Source: Galbula dea
Lineage: Eukaryota; Chordata; Aves; Piciformes; Galbulidae
Reading direction: 5' to 3'
DNA: 64,000 bases
Assembly (NCBI GenBank): GCA_013399015.1
Contig: VWZX01005703.1
Coordinates: 930,001-994,000, forward strand
In this document: positions 47,966 to 61,865 of the stretch, one piece after another
Layout: the number at the start of each line of letters is the position of its first letter
Numbering within the stretch: the stretch's first letter is position 1
Made by a program: the position numbers and the translations under genes
The notes under the pieces: generated by a model
Databases searched by the model: none
What the model saw: only the letters and a program-made list of their open reading frames with translations
What the model was told of the DNA's origin: nothing

Positions 47966-50950
47966 TTAGTTTAATGCCTGACATAGCTTCCTCACAGAGT
48001 AATAATCTCAGTGGCAATCAGCAGCAATGTCAAAGCCTCTCCTGTTAACAGTATACTTGAACTCTTCTCTAGGTATGAGTTTTGGTCACCATCAGGCCAG
48101 ACCTGATGTGTGTTCTGATCTGCTAGGAGGATGCACAAACAGAGCTGGTCAGAACTTTCAATGACAACATCTGCCATCTCTTCTAGTAAAAAGGGGACCC
48201 ACACAAAATGCACATGCTAGAAGACAAGTTGGGGAGATGAGAATTAAAATAGTATATGATTACTCTGAAAAGAGCCCAAGTTTTCTTTAGCTGGAAATGA
48301 AAGCCCCTGTATGGTTTCCACTGAGGTGGGGGGAGGTAGGACACAACCAGTTTCTGAAATAATGGGCAAGACAACCTAAGTGTTCCTTGATGTCCTATTT
48401 TGTGTGATTATGATGTGGTTCTGTTCTCAGCCTCACTGGTTAATCTGTTTTGTTTTCTCAAGTGATGAGGCTATTTAACCTCCAGATTACAGGTTAGTTC
48501 TGCTGTTCCCCCGGGTACTGTTTAGATCTTTATTTTAGTCTAAAGACACATCCCAACTCCACTAGATGGCACCAGGGACCTTCTTAGAGCTCATCCCACC
48601 CAAATCAGATTATCCTTGTGGTTGATTCCCTTGGTACAGAGCAATTAAGATGTTCTAGTCAAAGGATGAATTATTTGCCTATCTTTCCAGCGAGACTCTC
48701 ATCACTCAGTACAGCACCAGTGCACTCCACTATCCATCCTACAGTCAGGACATTTCATCTTTCTTTCCCTTTCTTCTTACCTGGGACTGCTGAAATGATC
48801 CTAAAGGCACATGGAGACCTTTTTGCAGGTAGTGCCATGTGTCTACTCTGGATATCCCTTAGTAGAGCAAGTCCAAGGTGACTCTGAGGCCAGCCTGTCA
48901 AGCCTTGTTGAGGTTAGGAGACTGGAAGTGTGGATTCAGGCAGAGATGAAGCTCATACTCAACTCTCAACATGGTCTATAGGCTCCTGGACCACCAGGAG
49001 AGGGACTTCCATGGGGCTATTCTCTCCTATTTGGACAGATGACAGAGCAGCAGGCAGATGGTAAAGTTGACAAAGCAAAAGCTGAATCAATTGGATGTTT
49101 TAATCAGTGCCTCAGAACTAGTGTTTGAGTGAAAACAACTCCTGCCAGAAGCAGGGCAATCGAGCAGCAGAGATGGATTTGGTGAACAAGCCTGAACCTC
49201 AGGTACAGGCAGCAGAACTGCTGTGGTTATACAGAGCTCCACTGAAGCCTTAAATTCACCTGAGAAGTAAATGAATTAATAGCTGAGATGGGCTTGGTGC
49301 CAGTTGTTTGGTTGCTCACAGTTGTAGGAAACTTGTCATGGGTGTCCCCACGGTAGCTTGGTCACTTGGTTGTGGATGTGTTGGTGAAGTCAGCTTTCAG
49401 TATCACATCTGAGATTCAGTTGCCCATAGTCTTCTATTACAATGAACAAAATAGAGGATGCTCATCATATGAGTTACTTCAGGGTGACAGTTTTATGTGG
49501 TTGATGGGTGGGATTCAGGTCAGACAACTGACAACTTAAAACAGACCTTAAGAATTCCTTAGTTGTACCAGTCAGATGACACAAGCATTACAACTAGCAT
49601 ACAGCAGAGACACTTATATTTATAAATGCCTCTGCTAGAGGTCTAGAGGGGCAAGGATTTGATGGGAGATGAAGGACCAATGCCCAGGTTTCTTGAGCTA
49701 CCAGACTGAGCCCTAATTTATTCTGTAGACTATGCTGACTTCATCTTGAAGCTAGGGAGTAATTATCATATTGCTCACTAATTTAGGTATTAGGTTTTAC
49801 TTGGTGTCCTGGTTGTTTCTGGAAACCCTAGGAGACACTGAGATTACTGACTGGGACTATTGACCTTTGCTGCATCACTAAGGTCTTTGACCTCCAACCA
49901 TGCTCTATGGTAAGGCAAGGCTCTCCCACCCAAGAGCATGAGATCTGTGAAGACTGATCAGAGCATTTCTCCAGTGACTGTTGCTGCCATGACAACATGT
50001 TTTTAGTGTTGCAGTTGAGAAATAAAAAGTGTTTTATTTTTAATGCCTGTCTAGAAGTTAGAAGCCATAGGCAAGACTTCATTCTAGTCCCTCACTGTAG
50101 TGTCTTCTCAAGAGAATGGAAATGAAAGCCTGAAGACTTCAAGCATGTCAGAGTCTTAGGAAAAAAGAAAGGCTGAAAGAATAAGGGCAGCAGAAGTTGA
50201 AGCAGCAACATCTTCTTTTATCAAATGTTCCTTTTAACATTTAGGCAAAGAAAAATGCAACTTTGTAAAGGGAACTGAGCATAAACCCAAACCCTAATGG
50301 CAGTGCTGAGACAAGGAAGGGAAGGTGTTTAATTAGGTATGCAAATTGCAGAAGAATTGATTAAAATTCATGCCCCCATAGACCATCACTGTAGTGTTCA
50401 GTCCTCTTAGATGACAGGAGGTCTGAAAGTAGAAGATAGTCCTTGTGTATATCACTGCATAAGCTGAGGGAGATATTTTTCAACAGTGCATAACAGATTT
50501 TGATGTCTAAATCTGACTCCATAGCAATTAAACCTACACAGCTAATTGCTATGGGCAGGCTTACAGTCCTCAGTTTAGATTTCACTGTCACTCCTAGACA
50601 TTGCCCCAGGGGAGACTGTGGGAAGTGGGGGCAGGAGGAGTATGTGCAGGAAGCCTTCATAGATAAATGAAGACTGGTGTGTGCTATAAATAAATGAATG
50701 CAAACAAAACAAGTGAGAAGGTGAAGATCTTTTACCTTCTCCTAGCTGTTCAGAGGTTAGAAATCAAATCCAAGCTGCTTGTGTAGACTATAGTCAATAA
50801 AATAAAATTCTGTGAAATGAAATCCACAATTTCCCACCTCTAATTCAGCTATTAGTCTTCTGTTAGTCACACCTCTAGGGAGATTGAATTGATATTTGGA
50901 AGTGTTTCTGTGTCTCCATTGACCACCTATAAATTCATCTTGAAAACCAG

Positions 50951-51030
50951 CACAGAATATAATAGAATATTTGCTATTGGAAGGGACCTACAATGACCAT
51001 CTACTCTAAATATCTGGCCACTTCAGGGCA
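50951..51030 (-). mobile_element. Old CR1 LINE 3'-end fragment
   Basis: + strand ACAGAATATAATAGAATA then ATTGGAAGGGACCTACAATG and ACCATCTACTCT, resembling an antisense CR1 terminus that has decayed. Confidence 0.65.
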
Positions 51031-51599
51031 AAAGAGACTTTGCTTTTAGAGAAGATGAAGCTTCATCTTTTCTTTATCCCCAGCTTCATCTACCTCTCAA
51101 AAGCAAAAATCTGGGTTTTTTCCAAAAACTATTGTTCATCCACATCTGCAGTGTGCAGTGGATGAGAGTGGCACACACACAGAATCTGATTACTTCCAGG
51201 TACCAGGGAGTATGAATACAGAAATGAACAGGTGACTTTAAGTTTATGGATTGCTTTCACCTTCAGCTGATAGACATTTTGCTTCTGAGCTTTCACAGAC
51301 CTTAGATTCCTATTTCGCTTAATAAAGAAATCCCTTACTCTGTGTCTAGATTGAGAGTGCATTAGAAGCCAGGAAATTCTGCCTTCAAGGACAACCAAAG
51401 GAAGATATATACATAATTTATTTTCCCCTGGGTAAGGGTATGAACCAGATTAATTACTTTTCATGAGCAACTGCTGGCAGGTTGACCCCAGCTATTATTA
51501 TAACCATTAAGTATCTAGGAGGAAGATAATCAATCAGTCAGTCTGTTAGACCTGCAATCTTGGCATCTGAAGCAATCAAGGAGCAGCAGATCTATTTGT

Positions 51600-51665
51600 C
51601 TGCCTGCCTGTCTGTCTACTTTTCTACCTATTCATATCTTCTTGATAGCAATATCTATCTATCAT
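51600..51665. repeat. Degenerate TCTG/TCTA tetranucleotide tract
   Basis: CTGCCTGCCTGTCTGTCTAC followed by interrupted TCTA and ATCTATCTATC units; an imperfect microsatellite. Confidence 0.75.
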
Positions 51666-52819
51666 CTCCTAGTCACTACTTTGGAAGCTACATTGTCAGC
51701 TGGCAGCAGTGACAGAAGTGTTCAAACCAGTGGAGCATCAGCAGTTTCCTTCCCCTGATGGGTTGCCCAGTACTATTTCCTCTCTGTGGAGTGAAAGTTG
51801 AATGAAAATGAAAGCAATTAGCATTCAGATGAGCTGAATCAGGCACAGCTGAATCAAAGAAGCACAGCAGAAACCCAGCATAGGACAGGAGTTCTCTCTC
51901 TCTTTCCATCTCCAGAACATTTTACATATTAAAGGGAAACACTTTATTTTCCATTGTGATCAGGACTTAATTACAGATGCTGTCAGTAATCATTCACTAA
52001 TAAATATCACTGCCAACAGCAGAGTCTGTTAGTGTATAAATCACCTCTCCACCCATTAGTCAAGTGGATGGAGCTCTGCTCAAGAAGGGATCCTTTCTGC
52101 CACCTTTCTTCTGCCACTCCAGTTAAACCTCTTGCCTTCAAGAATATCTTCTGTGGAACAAGGCAGGGTGGCCAAAGATGATTCTTCCCATGCTGGAATA
52201 CAAGCAAAGCTTTTCCCTGTGCTATTAATTCATGAGAGAGAAGAGCCATTGCCATGCATGTCTATCTATAGCAAGCCCTGCTCCTGTAAATCAAGCATTT
52301 CTCAGTCAAGCATCTTCCAAGTAGCCTAAAAAGAGCCAATTTATCTGTTCTGTGCTGTTAAGTAATTGAAGAGACTAACAGAGGAATAATAACAGGAGCT
52401 TGGTAACTCATATAAACATGACATTTCAAGCTCTAATGATCCTCCAAAATCATCACTGTGCATTTTGAGTCATGTATCAGTAACAAGTAATTCAGCTGGC
52501 TCTCCTTTGGAGCTCTCTGCAGCCTCTGTCCTGATTTTCTTCTATTTTCTCTCAATGAAATCCATCTCCTGATAGACATGCTCCCTTATTTTTCATTGCA
52601 GCTAAGCACAAAACCAAAATGTCTTTGAAAATACAGCTGGAAAGGTCTCAGGAGGTTGCTTAACCTATATTCCTTCTCCAAGGGAGATCCTGCTTATTTA
52701 GAGAGTTATTTTAGATATTTACTTTTACAGTCTGCTCCTAATGAAATCTAGAGATGAGAATTCTGCAGTCTGTCTGAAATAACTTTCCAAACTTAAAGGA
52801 GCCTCTGAGAAAGAGGAGG

Positions 52820-53102
52820 ACAATCTTCTTAGCAGGACCTGTTGTGACAGGACAAGGGGTGTTGGTCTGAAACTGAAAGAGAGTTAGACTAGAGAGAAGG
52901 AAGAATTTATTTACACTGAGGGTGGTAAAACACTGGCCTAGGTTGCCCAGAGATGTGGGAGATGTCCCATCCCTGGAACCATCCCAGGCCAGGTTGGAAT
53001 GGGTAACCTGCTCTAGTTGGAGATGTCCCTGCTGACTGCAGAGGGGTTGGGCTAGATGACCTTGAAAGGTCCCTTCCCACCCTAATTATTCTGTGATTCT
53101 TT
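52820..53102 (+). mobile_element. CR1 LINE 3' fragment
   Basis: Sense CR1: GACCTGTTGTGACAGGACAA, GGGTGGTAAAACACTGGCCT, AGGTTGCCCAGAGATGTGGG, GGGCTAGATGACCTTGAAAG and TAATTATTCTGTGATTCTT. Fairly complete 3' UTR. Confidence 0.95.
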
Positions 53103-55489
53103 GACTTCTTGCTAGAATGCTTTGTAACTAATGCCTTTGGAATTACCTGAAACACTTCTTTCTGAGTTTTAAGTCTTTTTGTTTGTCTTAGTCACAGTAG
53201 ATGTAAACACAATGTACAACCTTCCTTTGGACAGGCACAGTTTATATCTTTAAGAGCCTGTTATGTGGCAATTGCAATTACAAGGGAGTAGGAAATCTTT
53301 CATTCATTTCCTACAGGTTTCCTACTCAGAATGTAACAGATATATTTGGAAAACCTTTCAGATTGAGAGTCTGAATTCCAGAGAGATAAATACATCTGAG
53401 ACACAAAGCACACCCCTAAAAAGACAAATAAAAATAGCCCTGTGTTATGCTTTTCTTTTCAGTTGTTTGCATAACTGCTGGTAAATAGGTTGACAAAACT
53501 CATGAGTTTCACATTTGTATTTTTTTTTTCCTATTTCTTCTTAGTTTTGTTGCTAAATACAAACCACAATTTATTATGCTTCCTCAATGCTTCAGGTTGA
53601 TATGTTAATTGATCACAATTAATTTTATCATGAGAGCTCTCCATTCAGGCCACTTAAATAAACAACATACTCAGAGTATTTTTGCCTGAGGTCCTACTCA
53701 TAAAACATGCAAGTCACCTAATTATAGATGTTTAGAAGTCACATCTTTCACTTCATGCTAGTCTCCCATTTTTTATAGTCCTGGAGAGAAATAGGCCCCT
53801 AAGGAGGTAATATTTACCTTAGAATTAGACAAATCATCTCATTGAAGTTTTTATTTGTCTCCAGTGACTATAAGGATGACAAGTTCAGGCTTTGACAGGT
53901 AACCTGCCCAAATCTCATCTAAGAGTAGAAAAAGAAATAGAGATACAGAGTAAGTTAAATTTCATGAGACTTTTCAACTAACCAAATGGAATCAAAAGGA
54001 GATTTACCAAAAAAATATGCCACAGTTCAATATCAGAGGCAGGAATCCAACCCAGTTCTCCAGAGACTCATCCTGTTGTAATACAGAGGCACAATTGATT
54101 GTAAATCCCTGGCAGTGTCATTAGTTGTTTGTCTCCAGAGTGAAAAAGGGAGGCAGGATGAAGTGAGATGAGGATTAGCTGCTTGTGCTAAGTATAAGAT
54201 TTCAGGAGCACTTGGCTACAATGAAAACCACCAGAAAGTGAAACCCAAGAAGTAACTAAGAGGAGGGAAGATATTCCCTAAGCATCTTATTGCTCTCAAA
54301 TATGTTTTTCACCTCTTACATGACTGCCTTCACTACTCATTGGAGAAGAGAAATCTTGTAAACCTCAGAGTATTAGATTCTCAGAGTAATGTACCTTCTG
54401 CCCTCTGAAAGTTAAAGTCTGGAACACACAAAGCAAGACCTTCAGTGCTCACTTCCTACCCCTCTTGTAGATAACTGCAGCCATTATCTCCAAATCAGAG
54501 TGACCTTTTCTCTGTGTTCTGTTGGAGAAGGAAATTGTTCTTTCCAACTTTAAAGAGGCTAATGGTCTGCAAATATTTTCCCTGCTGAAAGCAGACAGAC
54601 TGCACTTAGCTCTTTCTCTCTCTCTAAACAGCTTCTTGTCTACCTGTGTATGCAGCATCCAGGTCCTCACTACTGACAGTGGAGACCTTGGTTCAGTAGT
54701 GACAACACAACTGTCAGGTGACACTGGGGAGTCCAGAGAGAGTTTAAGTCATCCATGGGCCAAGAGAAAACCAAAATCAACTTGCTGTGGTGCAAGAAAG
54801 TGTATCCTAATGCCTAATTCACTCTGGTGAGTGGAACAGCTCTTCAGGCTCCACAGTATTGATCAGACCTTCCTTGACCATAGTGAGCACTTACTTTGCA
54901 CTCTTGTAGATATCTATATCTAGACAACTAGATTGGTGTGGTTTAATCTGCAAAATAAGGTCCACATCAAAGGAGGAAAACTCAACTCATATATACTCTG
55001 CAGCAAGTGCCTAGGATGTCTGGCATGCAGAAGATGAAGGAACATTTATCTCTGTAGCAAGAACATTCCTAATTTCTTGAAAGAAGGAGAAGTACCTCTA
55101 CTGTCTTTGATCTCAAAGATCAGAATTTGACCTGGGCAATATGTGCATGACTGAATACTGAGACACTAAAATGTGACTGAAGAGCATCTGGGTGTCAAGA
55201 TTTTCAGAAGTTAAACCTTCAGAGAAAGGATAACTCAGTAGATAAAGTAGTAAATTAAGATTCAGGAGCAAGTTCAACCTTGCTGTCTGCTGCACACTTC
55301 TTGTGGGAGACTTAATAAATCACTCTGGGTCAGATTGGTGAAGGTGGATAATGTGTCACTGGTGCTGTTTGTTACAGTGCCTCCAGGTGCCAAGCTGCTG
55401 AGAAGAGTTCACAGGCATCCAAGCTGGAGCTGCAGGAGGAGGAGAGATGAAACAGCCTGACCTGGCCATAGGCAACTGTGCAGGCTGGG

Positions 55490-55572
55490 CAATAACTAAT
55501 AATAAGTAGTAATAACTAATAGGTAATAAGTAATAAGCAATAACTTATAAGTCATAGGTAATAAGTAAGAGG
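55490..55572 (+). repeat. TAATAAG-type minisatellite
   Basis: Tandem, imperfect units of about 7-10 bp built from AATAACTAAT, AGGTAATAAG and AGTAATAAGC over about 80 bp. Purine/AT-only on the + strand apart from rare C. Confidence 0.88.
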
Positions 55573-57939
55573 GAGCTGAATCTTGAATTCTGCAACTCTG
55601 AAAGATTTCAGTATTTAATTCTGAACAGCAGGGAGCTGCTTTTCCTTCACAGGGAATTCACAGCTTTCTGCATGCTACTGGAATGAAATGACTTAATCTT
55701 GTTAACACTAAAATAAATGAATAGAAAAATAGATATATAGAAAAATAACTAAAGTCCAAAAATTCCCAGGTATTCTTTTCTTCCATGAAGGAAGTGCTGC
55801 AACCTGCTTTACCTGGGAGGGTGTTCAGCAGAACCTTCCCTTCAGCAGGGAGAATCCTTGGTGTTCTGCCAGAGATGAAGCCCACCTGTGTGCACAGGCT
55901 ACTCCAGCCAACAGCCTCTCACCTGCTGAGTGTGGATTTATCTAGAGTAGGGCAAGCAGATGTTTTTCACTATCTCTTTAAGCTCCTCCACTTTGCATGA
56001 AATAATTCAGTAGGAATTGGACCATTGAGAGAAGGAGAGATTAGTAAATGTAATTTTGAACCCCAGAGGCTAGTCACTTACTGGAGGGAAGGGAGCTAGA
56101 CTTCAGCCCCACTTCCAATTAATAGAAGTGATGTATTCATTTATCAGAGCATGGTGTAAAGGCAGCTCCTTGTCTCCTGGGTACATCAGCTAGCTAACCA
56201 CAAATCCTATTCTTCTCTCAAGCTCAGGTAACTGATAATTAGCATGCATAAGAGAAAAAAAGATTGGCAGGAGGATTGTAGAACCTCACTAGGCTGCAGC
56301 CTAATGGTTAGGACAGCTTTATGTGGGTTTAGCTCTCCTTGGCTGAGAGAACTAAAATCTCTAATCATGAGTTGCCGGTAAAAAGGACAAACCCAAATGC
56401 TTCAATTTACTGAAGATGCAATTAGTGCAAAGGCTTTTGGTGTCTCTCTTCACTGCACTTGGAGAAATGATTGGTTTATAGATCCTGGCAGCTCATAAAT
56501 ATGAATTACATGCTTAGCTGCTCAGTGCCAGCAAAATGTAGATGGTTCTGGGCATGCTCCAAAGGAAGCATTCAGTTGTGGAAGTTGGGTGGTGGAAGTG
56601 CAATCATCTAAGGAAGCATTTCTGTGAATGTGAAGGCTGCTGTTGATCCTTACCTGCTACATTCTTCCTGCTGCCAAGCCTGACTCTTTGGGAATGAGGT
56701 AACTGCCTGATATTGAATGTGAAGTGTGGGGTTTAGATGGCAAGGTGTAGGTGTTTATAGTGCTGATATCTGTACATGACCCAGCATCTTTGACAGTGAA
56801 GATTTAGTCAATACAATCAGTGGATTGTATGACCAACACAATCCATGCCACATGAACATCTGAAATAGGTTAAATAAAATAATATATCCTAAAATAACTG
56901 ACTCTCTCTGTTAAGTATCAAGGAAGCCAAAGAGATCTTTAAACAGAGAAAACAATTTTGACATGAATTCTGGCCACTAGTTCCCAACAAATCCTGCTCC
57001 ATAGTTTCCTGCCCTTCCCATCTCAGCACAGAAGCTGCACAGCATTGTGGTTTGAACTTGTCAGGGCATTATAGAGTCAGCAGGTGGCTGCCACTAACAA
57101 GTTTGGGTATTATGAGGAGTCCCCACTGATTGTCAGGGAGCTGCTGCTTCTCAGGGGAAAAGTGCAAGGGACTCTGAAACTCTTCACTCATCTGTTTCAC
57201 TTTGTACCACATCTAATAAGGACCTTATGCATGGTCAGCCAGCACTCACTGTTTCTTGACTGAAGGCTATTATTTTACCTTACTCATCTTCAGGTTTCAG
57301 TCAGGAAAAAAAAGGCTTCACAAAGGATCAGGGGAACAGAATTCAGATTCTGTCCTAGAAATTAGGAATGTTAATTTAGCTAAGTCTGTTTCTTCTATGT
57401 TACAGAGTCCTGTAGCATATCAAAGGTGGTTTGGAAGAGAGTCTAATGAGTATTAAGTCATCATGTGATAGTCCAAAGCTTTCAGGTGTCAGGAAAATTA
57501 ATGTGGCCTTGTGGTTACTGTCTGACAGTTCTTGAAAGTAGCCCAGCTACTACTGCCAAAGAGCTATTACATGTTATTCATTTGAAGAGTGATGGAGCTC
57601 AATTAAAGACCTTGACATATTCCTGCTTCTTTTCACACAGTCTGTCAGCAGCATGCTCTTCCACAGCCACTTGCCTATTCTTTTGTAAAAGAGAGACCTT
57701 AATGCTTCTGCTTCTAAGTGAATGTTAAAATGTTCTGCTGTCTGGTTTCAAGGAATCTTTAGAGACAGAAACTGCAGCAGAAGATGCTGTGTGGCTGAAA
57801 AAACCACAGCTTTGTAATAAATAAACATGATATACACCATAGGTCTGACCTTTTGTTCGCACCAACTGCTCATTTAAGTTATTATCCTTCAGCTGTTTTC
57901 AGTTGTAATGAAGTTATAGAGGTCTCTTCTCCCAAGTAA

Positions 57940-58212
57940 CAGTGATAGAACAAGAAGAAACAGCCTCAAGTTGTGCCAGGAGATGTTTAGGTTGGACATC
58001 AGCAGCAATTTCTTCCCCAAAAGGGTTGTCAAGCCTTGGCACAGACTGCCCAGGGCAGTGGTGGAGTCACCACCCCTGGAGGGACTGAAAAGCCCTGGAG
58101 ATGTGGTGCTGAGGGCCATGGGTTAGTGGTGATCTACCAGTGTGTGTTTAAGGATTGGACTCCATGGTCTTCAAGGTCTTTATCAACAAAACCAATCTGA
58201 TGATTCTATGGA
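57940..58212 (+). mobile_element. CR1 LINE 3' fragment
   Basis: Sense CR1: AACAGCCTCAAGTTGTGCCA, GTTTAGGTTGGACATCAGCA, GCACAGACTGCCCAGGGCAG, GGTGCTGAGGGCCATGGGTT and CCAATCTGATGATTCTATGG. Confidence 0.94.
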
Positions 58213-59283
58213 GCTCACAATGAGTAGAATGAGGCTTCCTCAGGAGATCCCCTTCCCTTTGTAGTTAATGCTACTAACCCAGCTTAGGCTGGATACATGC
58301 TGAGTGAAATGAATCTCACCACACATTTCCATAATCCTCTCTTTACTCTGCAAGGAAACAAAGGTGGAAAATGTATGTGTGGAGAATTTGGGCACCTGGA
58401 TTATTTTCAATCAGGAAAACAGTTCCTATACTGGAGATTCTTGAACCCTTTCTCAGGTTTCATTTCCAATTTCTCACACCATGATTGAGTATTCCAGGAA
58501 CTTTATGCTCCTCTCTTCTTTAGAAACCTTCATCTCTTTTTCAGATTAAATTCATGTGGAAAGCTGCAAAGGAGATTGTGTTAATAGAGAATTCCTTGAA
58601 CCTGGAGCTGTAGTGGCTGCAGAGGAAGCCTGCAGTGCTGCCTCTCTGCAGGACACTCTTGTCTGTAGAGACTTAATTGTTCTAAAACATTCAGCATTTT
58701 CAGCTAAAGTAAATTAGCACAGCTACCTCCATGTCTTCAGTAGAAAAAAGGCAGTGATGTCCAACTAAGGCTCTATCCCTCCCATAAAATGAATTTCATA
58801 TGAATATATCAGTAATTTCAAGATCTCCTTAAAAAGAAAGCCAAGCCAAATCAGATATGTTCATGGTCACCACTTCAGTAAAGCTCTGAAGAAGCAGTTT
58901 ATTCTCATTAAATTAAACAACACAGGAGTATAGAGTTAAATAAGTCTGTTTTTATCAGCCAGCTCTACTTTCTGGGGAACTGAATACCACTTGGATTTTA
59001 AAAGACACAATAAAATGCTTCTAGGTAATCTAATTAATTTCCTTATTAAAACCACTGCTCCTAACTTATGCATATTTGTTAACTTCCCTTGAGTATTCAA
59101 CTATGGCCATGAAATCTTAATTCCATTTCTTACATTACAGAAACAGACAGAGTAATGATCCTCTGTATCCAGAGCAACTATCAAGGGGTAAGAGCTAGCA
59201 TACAGCTTATTTTTAACTCACTGTACTGCATACTCTAAAAGTCCTTTTCCTTTCCTCTCAGCTGAAGGGTGTAGCATTGATGC

Positions 59284-59328
59284 TTTCTCTTTCTCTCTCT
59301 CTTTTTCTCTTTGTTTTTGTTTCTCCAA
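59284..59328 (+). repeat. CT-rich polypyrimidine tract
   Basis: TTTCTCTTTCTCTCTCTCTT then TTTCTCTTTGTTTTTG, a simple pyrimidine tract. It is followed by CTCCAACAG, so it could act as a splice-acceptor tract, but no conserved exon follows. Confidence 0.75.
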
Positions 59329-60543
59329 CAGGATTATCCAATTTACAGTTAGCCAAGTTAATTAAAATTAAAAGAGCAACTCTCCTGAGTGGTTCACACT
59401 TGTGAATTTGTTTCTGCACCTAATCAGTTCCTATTTAATGTAATTACACAGAAAAAAAAGGTATGTTCTTGCTTTTGGAAGAACTTCACCCAAAAGTCCT
59501 TTCAAGGAGCATTTTTCACCAGCTTGAGTTAGCTTTGGATTGTGCCTTCATGTATGAAACCATCTGACATGTTATGAATTTAAGGAAGTATATAAAATCC
59601 TAGTGAAAGTGGCTTTTCCTTTTGGAAGAGGCATGGAACAGGCACCAAATTCCTTCCTCTGGGCTTTCTAGAGTCCAAAGGACTAGATGGCTGCCACCAA
59701 GATAGCTGGTCACCCTCTGCTCTCTATTGCTGGAAGCAATCTCCTCCAGACCTTGCTCATCTGAGGAATTTTTATCATGGTTCCCTGGAAGTCTTTATTT
59801 CCTTTCATGGATCTCAGAGGCAGCATAAAATTAGCCATCCACCTTTTAAAGGATTAATGTAAGACACATACATCATGTTCTGGACTATTCTTCTCTCTTG
59901 TCTGATGAAGGGGAGCATCATCCTTCCCAGAACATCCATTAGGCTGCAGACTTCCATTGTGCCTTTGCACATGTAAACCAGTGTTCTTTTACCTGTTTTT
60001 AATGGGCATGCTTGGTGGCAAAACCCCCAAATACTCCCCTAAAAAAACCCCCAAACATGAAATGTGATTAACAATAGACATCTTATTCTCCTTACTTGCT
60101 AAACAAAGGCTGGATTTCACCTCATCTCCTTATTTCCTTCAGTCTTTGGGGTCTCATCCATAAAGCTGGTAGAATCTTCTAGTCCTGGAGCATAGCATGA
60201 GTACATTATGATCTTACAAGATAGCAGAGGCTGGCAACAGACACTGGTTCATCCTAAATGTCTTGTACATTAGTTTCAGAGTGTGCCAAAGGGATGTCTA
60301 TAGGCATGTCCCTGATTTGACTGTAATCACAGCCCAAGCCTATATCCTAGAGCAGGAAGTCATTAAAAGTCAGGTTTTGAGTAACTCCCTTAATCCATTG
60401 GCACCAGGGAAACTGAAAACTGGAGGCAATGGTGAGGAGGTCTATTTTCTGGACCCAAGAATTGAGCAGCTCAGATCTTCTTCTTCATAACATGGTGCCT
60501 TGACATCTAGAGGTGTTTTCCAGAGTATGTTCCCTTTTTGTCT

Positions 60544-60652
60544 GTGGTGCCTGGGGACATGGCTAAGTGGTGGGCATGGTAGTATTGGGTGGACAGTTGG
60601 ACTTGATGATCTCAGAGGTCTTTTCCAACTGTAATGACTCTATGATTCTAAT
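60544..60652 (+). mobile_element. CR1 LINE 3'-end fragment
   Basis: Sense CR1: GTGGTGCCTGGGGACATGGC, GGTGGGCATGGTAGTATTGG, TTGGACTTGATGATCTCAGA, GGTCTTTTCCAACTGTAATG and ACTCTATGATTCTA. Confidence 0.94.
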
Positions 60653-61689
60653 ATCAGCTTATACATTGCTCAGCATGAAGTTCCATGACCTCTGCACTTT
60701 CATGGAGGTGTCATTACTTCTCTCCTTCTTTTTCACTTCATCTCTTATGAATTCCTCCAGAAAGTACAACCTGTGGCCATCAGTAAAGAAACCATAAAAT
60801 AAATCACCCTTGAAAGAGTGGAAAGGAAAAGTAAAAAGCAAAAAAAAAGCCTCCTCAATCCCACACATTGTTTTGATCACTGAACAGATGCAGTGTTTTC
60901 AAATTGGTTTACTCAAATTGTGATTTCTACTTTCCTGACTCTTTTGATGTCAGCCATAATAGGCTGGGGAAAAAATATCATGTGTTTAGTTTGGAGCATT
61001 CTATTATCAAGTGTATAATGACTTTGGAGGAGGTGGATACTGCAAATGAATTAGACTAGAGAGTAAGTGACAGAGGCTCTGCTTTATAATTTTTGCTCTG
61101 TGCATATTATGCTGCTTTAAGGGTAACTCAATAGCACTTCAGTTTTAGCAGACATAATAACACCTCTAGGCAAGTGAGTTCTTTTCTCTATCAAAAATGC
61201 TTTCTTCTTAGGTAAAATATAATTCATTTCCTGCTTTACATTCCCAGAATAACAGTATCTCACATTATATTAAAGTGAAAAATAACAGCTAAAATGGCTT
61301 TCTGACTCAAGAAGTCTGAATGCTACAAGATTGATCAAAAGAGGTTTGAGCTTTAGTCAGGCAAAAATAGTTTCTGTGCTTGAAAGTGAAGGTGGAAGTT
61401 GCTTTGTTTCCACCAAAATCTATGTGGATGTACAAAGGGAATTTTGCCTATAAATGGCTGTAAGCAGGAAATAATAAAAGAGGCATTCACTTGACAGCTT
61501 GAAGATGTGTTTTATCTGCCACCTGGTACACAGAGCAACTAGCAGAAGGCCATTATTTTGGTTGCTTGCTCTGACATTTCCACCAGTGTTCCAAAATCCT
61601 TTGTGCCACCATGCCAGTTTCTTCGAATGGCTCAAGTCAAGAACCTGCTATCTGAGCTTCTCCTGCAGTTCTCTTAGAGGCTCTCAAAA

Positions 61690-61850
61690 GAAATAGATAT
61701 GGAGACATTTTCTGTAAGTTCTGGGTTCTCCTTCTTGCCCTTTTGGAAGATGGGAATGGCAATGGCTTTTCTGCAGTCCTCAGGCAGCTCTCCTGCTCTC
61801 CATGACCTTCCCAAACTGAGGGGGGGGGTGGCTTAGCAACTCTAAGGGCT
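61690..61850 (-). mobile_element. Probable CR1 LINE fragment (antisense)
   Basis: Block order CCTTTTGGAAGATGGGAATG, GCTTTTCTGCAGTCCTCAGG, CAGCTCTCCTGCTCTCCATG, ACCTTCCCAAA resembles antisense CR1 coding sequence. A G9 run follows. Assignment is moderate. Confidence 0.6.
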
Positions 61851-61865
61851 GTCTGTCTAAGGAGA

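Noticed and set aside
59149..59190. Short segment with ACAG before it and GGTAAGAG after it, looking like a small exon.
   Set aside because: It carries in-frame stops or no conserved protein sequence, and such splice-like flanks occur often by chance.
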